Below, in pieces: positions 8,591 to 12,500 of a stretch of 12,500 bases of DNA. The notes beneath the pieces were generated by a model. That model was not told where the DNA came from, made no database searches, and worked only from the letters and a program-made list of their open reading frames with translations. Numbering within the stretch: the first letter of the stretch is position 1; each line of letters starts with the position of its first letter. Source of the stretch: Anaeromyces robustus (Eukaryota; Neocallimastigomycota; Neocallimastigomycetes; Neocallimastigales; Neocallimastigaceae); assembly GCA_002104895.1 (NCBI GenBank), contig MCFG01000042.1, forward strand, positions 170,001 through 182,500. The letters run 5' to 3'. A program made the position numbers and the translations under genes.

Positions 8591-8595
<5 letters not shown>

Positions 8596-9033
8596 GTTAT
8601 AATTTTTCATGTTATTGATATTTTGTTATTATTAATATCTATTAATCTTAAACATTTTATTAAAAATTGTTATACTTTTATAAATTTTTCAAATTAAAAT
8701 TTCAATAAAAATATATAACATAAATAAAAAATATTCAAAAATAAGTTTTTATTTTTTTATAAATTCGAATTTATAACAATAAAAACATATTACATATAAT
8801 ATACTAAAATTATAATATACAATATTAAATTTGTAAAGTAATTTTAAAAATATTATTTTATAATTTAAATGATTATTGAATTTTTATTTTTATTTTATTT
8901 ATACGAGTTGATATAAATAGTAAATATAATTATTATTTACCTAAGCTTTTTTTTTTAAATTTAAATTTAAATTTAGATGTATATTTATTGTTTCTTAAAA
9001 AAATTTATTGAAAAAATAATTTTCAATACTAAC

Positions 9034-9035
<2 letters not shown>
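8591..9035. other. AT-rich spacer, no gene seen
   Basis: No open frame or RNA gene is recognised. A small self-complementary TTAAAT repeat lies near 8955-8975. Confidence 0.45.

Positions 9036-9073
<38 letters not shown>
9036..9073. repeat. (TTA)n trinucleotide array
   Basis: TTA/ATT triplets run without break for about 38 bases. Confidence 0.9.
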
Positions 9074-9076
<3 letters not shown>

Positions 9077-9162
9077 ATCTCAAATAATTAGATTTATTTT
9101 TTTCGAAAAGATAAACCAAGTATTAAAATTATACTGAAAAAATAAAAAGTATAACTTCGTAA

Positions 9163-9220
9163 TACAATAACAATAACAATAAACAATAAACAATAACAAT
9201 AACAATAAAATAACAATAAA
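9163..9220. repeat. (AACAAT)n-type array with AAACAAT variants
   Basis: CAATAA units repeat as hexamers and 7-base variants (AATAAC, ATAAACA) for about 58 bases. It is the only C-containing simple repeat in the intergenic region and lies about 430 bases before the start of the downstream gene. Confidence 0.85.
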
Positions 9221-9646
9221 CGATATATATTCAATAAATTTATATTTTTTTATTATTATTTATAATTTTTTTAAAAAAAATAATAATAAAAGTACAAATA
9301 ATCATAAATATACATAAAATATTAATAAATAAAAAAAAATCAATAAATAAAAAAGATTTATTGATATTAATAAAAATTTTAAATAAAATATAGTAAAATT
9401 AACTATTAATTCAAAAAATAAATAACATAATAATTAAATAACTAAAAAATAAATAAACAAATAAAGAAGCAAATAAATAAATCAACTTCATTAAATAATT
9501 AATAAAAAATAATTATAAAAATAAATTATTAAAATATCAAATTACGCAATTAGATTATCATAAATATTAGCAATATTCTTTTTTATACGTAATTATTATT
9601 TAATAAAGAAAATAATATTATATAAAATCTATATATAATATCGAAG
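9221..9646 (+). promoter_or_regulatory. 5' flank and probable promoter of the proline-rich gene
   Basis: This stretch before the ATG at 9647 is A-rich and has no upstream gene. TATAAAAT (9621-9628) and TATATAATAT (9632-9641) are TATA-like, but sequences of this type are common throughout the window and these lie close to the ATG. A stop codon (TAA, 9623-9625) in the frame of the following gene fixes its first possible start. No specific regulator site is recognised. Confidence 0.35.
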
Positions 9647-12500
9647 ATGACAAGTATAAGCAAAACCCCACCACCCCCACCAAAACGTATTTCTTCAGCA
9701 TATAAACCTAACGGAAATCCATTATTAGTAGATACAAAAATTGAAAGTAGTAATGATGATTCAATTGATTCACTTATGAATGATATAAATACATTAAGTT
9801 TTGATGACCTTGTTGAAAAACATACTAAAAGTCCATTAGTTGAAAGCCCAAATTTATCATTAAGTCTTGATTTAAATAAAAATTTATCTACTGAAAACCC
9901 AAATTCACTTATATCAAAACCTGATTTAAATAAAAGCTTACCAAATGAAAATACAGAAAACCCAAGTTCACCAGTATCAAAACTAGATTTAAATAAAAAT
10001 TTACCTGAAAACACAGAAAATCTAGGTTCACCAGTATCAAAACCGGATTTAAATAAAGAATTACCTTCTGAGCTTTCAGAAAATCCAAGTTCACCAATAG
10101 CAAAACCCAATTTAAATAAAACTTTACCAAGAGAACCAAATCAATCAAAAAATTCTATTTCATTATTATCTGAATTAATGGAACAAGAAAGCATTGGTTC
10201 ATTTATCAAGGAAGATAATTCAATAAATGAAAATGGATCTCCAATACTTCCAAAAGAATTAACAGAAGCTGATGATGTTTTATCAGAAGAATTAGAATCT
10301 CCAAAAAAAGAAAAAAAATCAAAAAAGGATAAAAAATCTAAAAAGCATAAAAAATCTAAAAGTAAATCTAAAAGTACCAAAAGTCCAAAGACTCCAAAAA
10401 CTCCAAATTCTATGAAAGCTTTGAAAAGTCCAAAGAGTCCAAGTAATCCAGCTAATATTGCAAGTCCAATAAGTCCTTCGAATCAAAGTATAAATACACC
10501 AAATGGTAGTACTATAAGTCCTATTTATTCACCAAATGGTTCACCATTACCAAATAGTAGTCCACTTATTACAACTTCTCCAAATCCAAATTTAAATCTT
10601 AGTTTAGAACAAGTTAATTCTCAACTTCAACAATTACAACAAGTACTTATTCCAAATATTGTACAAAGAACTCAACAATTAACTCAACAAAGAATGGCAT
10701 ATGTTAATCAAATTAATATGATTCAAAAGCAACCTCTTACCCCAGAATTGCAACAAAACTCTGTTCAGCTTTATCAAATGATTAATAATATTAATCAACA
10801 ATTAATAGTAAACCAGAATCAATTTAATATGGCACAACAACAAATTAAACAATTCCAACAAATTCAACAAGAACTTTCTCAAAATCAACAATTGTCCCCT
10901 ATTACATCTAAACTAATTACTCCAATTACTCCAAATCAAAATATTCCAGTTTCACCAAAACAAACTTCTCCAATTTCACCAAAACAAGCACCTGCTATTA
11001 ATAAGAGGACACATTCTATGAAGAATAATCTTAATAATAATAAATCTCCAACAGAATCAGCTCCGGAACCAAATATTATAGTAAATGATGAAGGATCAAA
11101 CGAAAAAAGTAAAGCTGAATCAGTTAAATCTTCATCTGCTCATTCAGAACCAACTAAGCCAGATTCAGTAGTATTAGAATATGCTAAATCCCCAGCTACT
11201 GATGTAAGTGAAAATAATATTAATTATGAAGCAATAGATCTTAATGCCATTGCTAAGGCTGCACTTGAAGAAGAAGAAAAAGCAAGTAAATCAAAAAATA
11301 GAAAAAGTAAACATGGTGATAAAAAACGTTCAAAGCATCTATCTACTGCAAGTGGTAAACTTGTTAATGATGAAAGTGATGAACGTCATTCAAGATCTAA
11401 ATCAAGAAATTCTATGAGTTCATTACCTTCTCAAAAACATCATTCTCGTTCTAGATCTAGATCCAAATCTAAAACTAGAAGTATGTTTGTTGATAATAAA
11501 GAATCATCAAAACTTCGTAATGATATTGGAAAGGAAATGGAACTTGAGTCTTTAAAATCACCAACCCAAAGCATTTCTTCTGTAAAGGAAGAAAAAGATA
11601 AACGTAAAAGTGATGTTTCTGAGAAAAAGGAAAATAGTAAAGCTACTGCTGTTAAAAGTCCAAAATTAACGGCTGTAAGTGTACCAGTTAGTAATAATAA
11701 TGCACCACCACCACCTCTTCCAAAACGTCAGGTATTTACTGGTGATGCTGCACCTCTTGGTGCTCAACAATCACCCCAACAACAACCAATAAATCCTTCA
11801 TCACCACCACCTCAAAATATGCTTAGTAGTCCATCACAACAACCAATGCAGACTTTAACTTTAAATAGAATCCCTGTTCAAAATAATCAAATGCAACAAC
11901 AAAAAGGTAGACCTGTTTCATATATGGCACAAGGTATTCAAGGTAGTCCTTTATCTCTACCAAGACCAGTACAACCTCCTTATGTACGTTCTGGTAGTGC
12001 TCCACCTCAAGCAACAGGTCCATCTGTTATGGTTAATGGTCAACCATATATGAATTCTCAAGTTCAACATCCATCTCTTATGAGACCTCCTCCTAATAAT
12101 GGACCAATTATTCCAAATAGAATGGTTAGTGTAACTTCTGCTTCATCACCACCACAACCATTAATTCCAAATAGAGTTGTTGGTTTACCACAAACACAAC
12201 CTGGACAACCAAATCAACAAGGTCAACCACCTAAACCACCTATTCCAAATAGATCTGCTTCACAAATGCAAACTATATTACCAATTATTCCAGATAGAAT
12301 TCCTGGACAACCAATGCCAATGGGACCTCCATTACAACCAGGACAACCAGGACAACCAGGACAACCAATACCACCTCAAATGAGACAAGGTCCAATGGGA
12401 CCACCAGGACAACCAATGCCACCAATGCAAGGTCCAATGGGACCACCAGGACAACCAGGACAACCAATGCCACCAATGCCAGGTCCAATGGGACCACCAG
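9647..12500 (+). CDS. Large disordered Pro/Ser/Gln/Lys-rich protein with SH3-ligand motifs (3'-partial)
   Basis: The ATG at 9647 is the first in frame after the stop at 9623-9625 and has A at -3; 951 codons are open to the window edge with no intron. In order: a PPPPPKR start (residues 8-14); an acidic stretch with SIDSLMNDI (about 39-58); five 17-21-residue repeats (66-163); a Lys/Ser-rich block passing into KSPKTPKTP (about 219-251); S/T-P-rich sequence; a Gln-rich probable coiled coil (about 316-418); SPKQ repeats (about 433-450); a helix-like ALEEEE segment (about 533-550); basic and RS-rich blocks (548-612); PPPPLPKR (687-694); then proline-rich sequence with four P-x-x-P-N/D-R motifs (820-884) and Gly-Gln-Pro repeats to the edge. 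No enzymatic domain or signal peptide is visible. The many PxxPxR and S/T-P sites suggest a phosphorylated SH3-recruiting scaffold. Its G+C of about a third of bases exceeds that of the ankyrin gene. No family is recognised; the missing C-terminus may hold the defining domain. Confidence 0.9.
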   Translation, partial: MTSISKTPPPPPKRISSAYKPNGNPLLVDTKIESSNDDSIDSLMNDINTLSFDDLVEKHTKSPLVESPNLSLSLDLNKNLSTENPNSLISKPDLNKSLPNENTENPSSPVSKLDLNKNLPENTENLGSPVSKPDLNKELPSELSENPSSPIAKPNLNKTLPREPNQSKNSISLLSELMEQESIGSFIKEDNSINENGSPILPKELTEADDVLSEELESPKKEKKSKKDKKSKKHKKSKSKSKSTKSPKTPKTPNSMKALKSPKSPSNPANIASPISPSNQSINTPNGSTISPIYSPNGSPLPNSSPLITTSPNPNLNLSLEQVNSQLQQLQQVLIPNIVQRTQQLTQQRMAYVNQINMIQKQPLTPELQQNSVQLYQMINNINQQLIVNQNQFNMAQQQIKQFQQIQQELSQNQQLSPITSKLITPITPNQNIPVSPKQTSPISPKQAPAINKRTHSMKNNLNNNKSPTESAPEPNIIVNDEGSNEKSKAESVKSSSAHSEPTKPDSVVLEYAKSPATDVSENNINYEAIDLNAIAKAALEEEEKASKSKNRKSKHGDKKRSKHLSTASGKLVNDESDERHSRSKSRNSMSSLPSQKHHSRSRSRSKSKTRSMFVDNKESSKLRNDIGKEMELESLKSPTQSISSVKEEKDKRKSDVSEKKENSKATAVKSPKLTAVSVPVSNNNAPPPPLPKRQVFTGDAAPLGAQQSPQQQPINPSSPPPQNMLSSPSQQPMQTLTLNRIPVQNNQMQQQKGRPVSYMAQGIQGSPLSLPRPVQPPYVRSGSAPPQATGPSVMVNGQPYMNSQVQHPSLMRPPPNNGPIIPNRMVSVTSASSPPQPLIPNRVVGLPQTQPGQPNQQGQPPKPPIPNRSASQMQTILPIIPDRIPGQPMPMGPPLQPGQPGQPGQPIPPQMRQGPMGPPGQPMPPMQGPMGPPGQPGQPMPPMPGPMGPP
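9842..10135 (+). repeat. Five N-terminal protein repeats (ENPSSPVSKPDLNK-type)
   Basis: Units begin at codons for residues 66, 83, 104, 124 and 145 and are 17 to 21 residues long. The common pattern is E-N/S-P-x-S-P-h-S/A-K-x-D/N-L-N-K-x-L-P. The first unit is the most divergent. DLNK or NLNK is present in all five, while linker lengths vary. The pattern looks like a short linear binding motif in tandem with S-P phosphorylation sites; no known motif is recognised. Confidence 0.9.
12104..12298 (+). repeat. Four spaced PxxP(N/D)R motifs
   Basis: PIIPNR (12104-12121), PLIPNR (12158-12175), PPIPNR (12236-12253) and PIIPDR (12281-12298) all fit the class II SH3-ligand consensus P-x-x-P-x-R, at spacings of 18, 26 and 15 residues. 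Two more matches lie in the same protein: PPPPPKR at 9668-9688 and PPPPLPKR at 11705-11728. Binding to SH3 domains is inferred from the consensus. Confidence 0.85.
12389..12500 (+). repeat. In-frame minisatellite coding GPMGPPGQP-type repeats
   Basis: Unit 1 (12389-12430, 42 bp) and unit 2 (12431-12481, 51 bp) share GGTCCAATGGGACCACCAGG and differ by an inserted GGACAACCA codon triplet and the last codon. Unit 3 starts at 12482 and is cut by the window edge. Shorter GGACAACCA (Gly-Gln-Pro) runs occur just before, at about 12340-12366. All changes are multiples of three. Confidence 0.9.

Noticed and set aside
9163-9220. Telomere-type repeat
   Set aside because: The units vary in length and lack the G-rich/C-rich strand character of telomeres.
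9583-10110. 175-codon minus-strand frame, and other minus-strand frames at 9909-10148, 10141-10380, 11823-12023 and 12285-12497
   Set aside because: They lie opposite the proline-rich gene and their repeats are antisense images of its coding repeats. Their composition (Phe/Leu/Val-rich) is what reverse-reading of Lys/Pro/Asn/Gln codons gives.
11382-11484. Splicing-factor RS domain
   Set aside because: The RS run is short and no RNA-recognition motif is seen in the 951 codons; it is treated as a basic disordered segment.
12177-12383. 68-codon plus-strand frame rich in Asn-Gln-Asp and His-Leu
   Set aside because: It is a shifted reading of the Gly-Gln-Pro repeats of the long open gene.
12340-12500. 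Collagen-like Gly-X-Y domain
   Set aside because: Gly-Gln-Pro and Gly-Pro-x triplets are interrupted every few units by MPPM segments, so a continuous triple helix is not supported.

Overview
The window looks like nuclear DNA of a very AT-rich eukaryote. An anaerobic gut fungus (Neocallimastigomycota) fits best: a very long ankyrin protein with Asn-rich loops and almost only A/T-ending codons, intergenic DNA below about 10-12% G+C, and many AAAT and AAT microsatellites. A dictyostelid or another AT-rich protist cannot be excluded from sequence alone. There are no bacterial operons, ribosome-binding sites, rRNA or tRNA genes, or CRISPR arrays. Both long genes are uninterrupted by introns inside the window. 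Layout: (1) 3-4556, plus strand: the 3' part of an ankyrin-repeat gene whose reading frame is already open at the left edge. It has ankyrin repeats at both ends and, in the middle, about eight copies of a different 32-55-residue helical repeat. (2) 4657-4928, minus strand: an island of about 40% G+C encoding a small lipoprotein-like protein with a textbook bacterial lipobox. It is broken by an 8-bp tandem duplication; reading across one copy gives a continuous 87-codon product. It is the most foreign-looking item here. (3) 4929-9646: nearly 5 kb without a supportable gene, made of tetra- and trinucleotide arrays, a five-unit 61-bp minisatellite with internal inverted repeats, a 74-bp tandem duplication and two long poly(T) tracts. 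(4) 9647 to the right edge, plus strand: the first 951 codons of a large, apparently disordered Pro/Ser/Gln/Lys-rich protein. It carries five N-terminal repeats, lysine- and RS-rich segments, a Gln-rich probable coiled coil, and six copies of the class II SH3-ligand pattern PxxPxR/K. It runs off the window inside a Gly-Gln-Pro repeat. Nothing links the two long genes functionally: they are about 5.1 kb apart and differ in composition. The ankyrin protein is probably a binding scaffold. The second protein is probably a scaffold that recruits SH3-domain proteins, perhaps at the cell cortex or in signalling. Both are inferences from architecture. No known multi-gene system is visible. The best leads are the disrupted bacterial-type lipoprotein island, the non-ankyrin repeat inside the ankyrin protein, the SH3-ligand array and the hairpin-bearing minisatellite.
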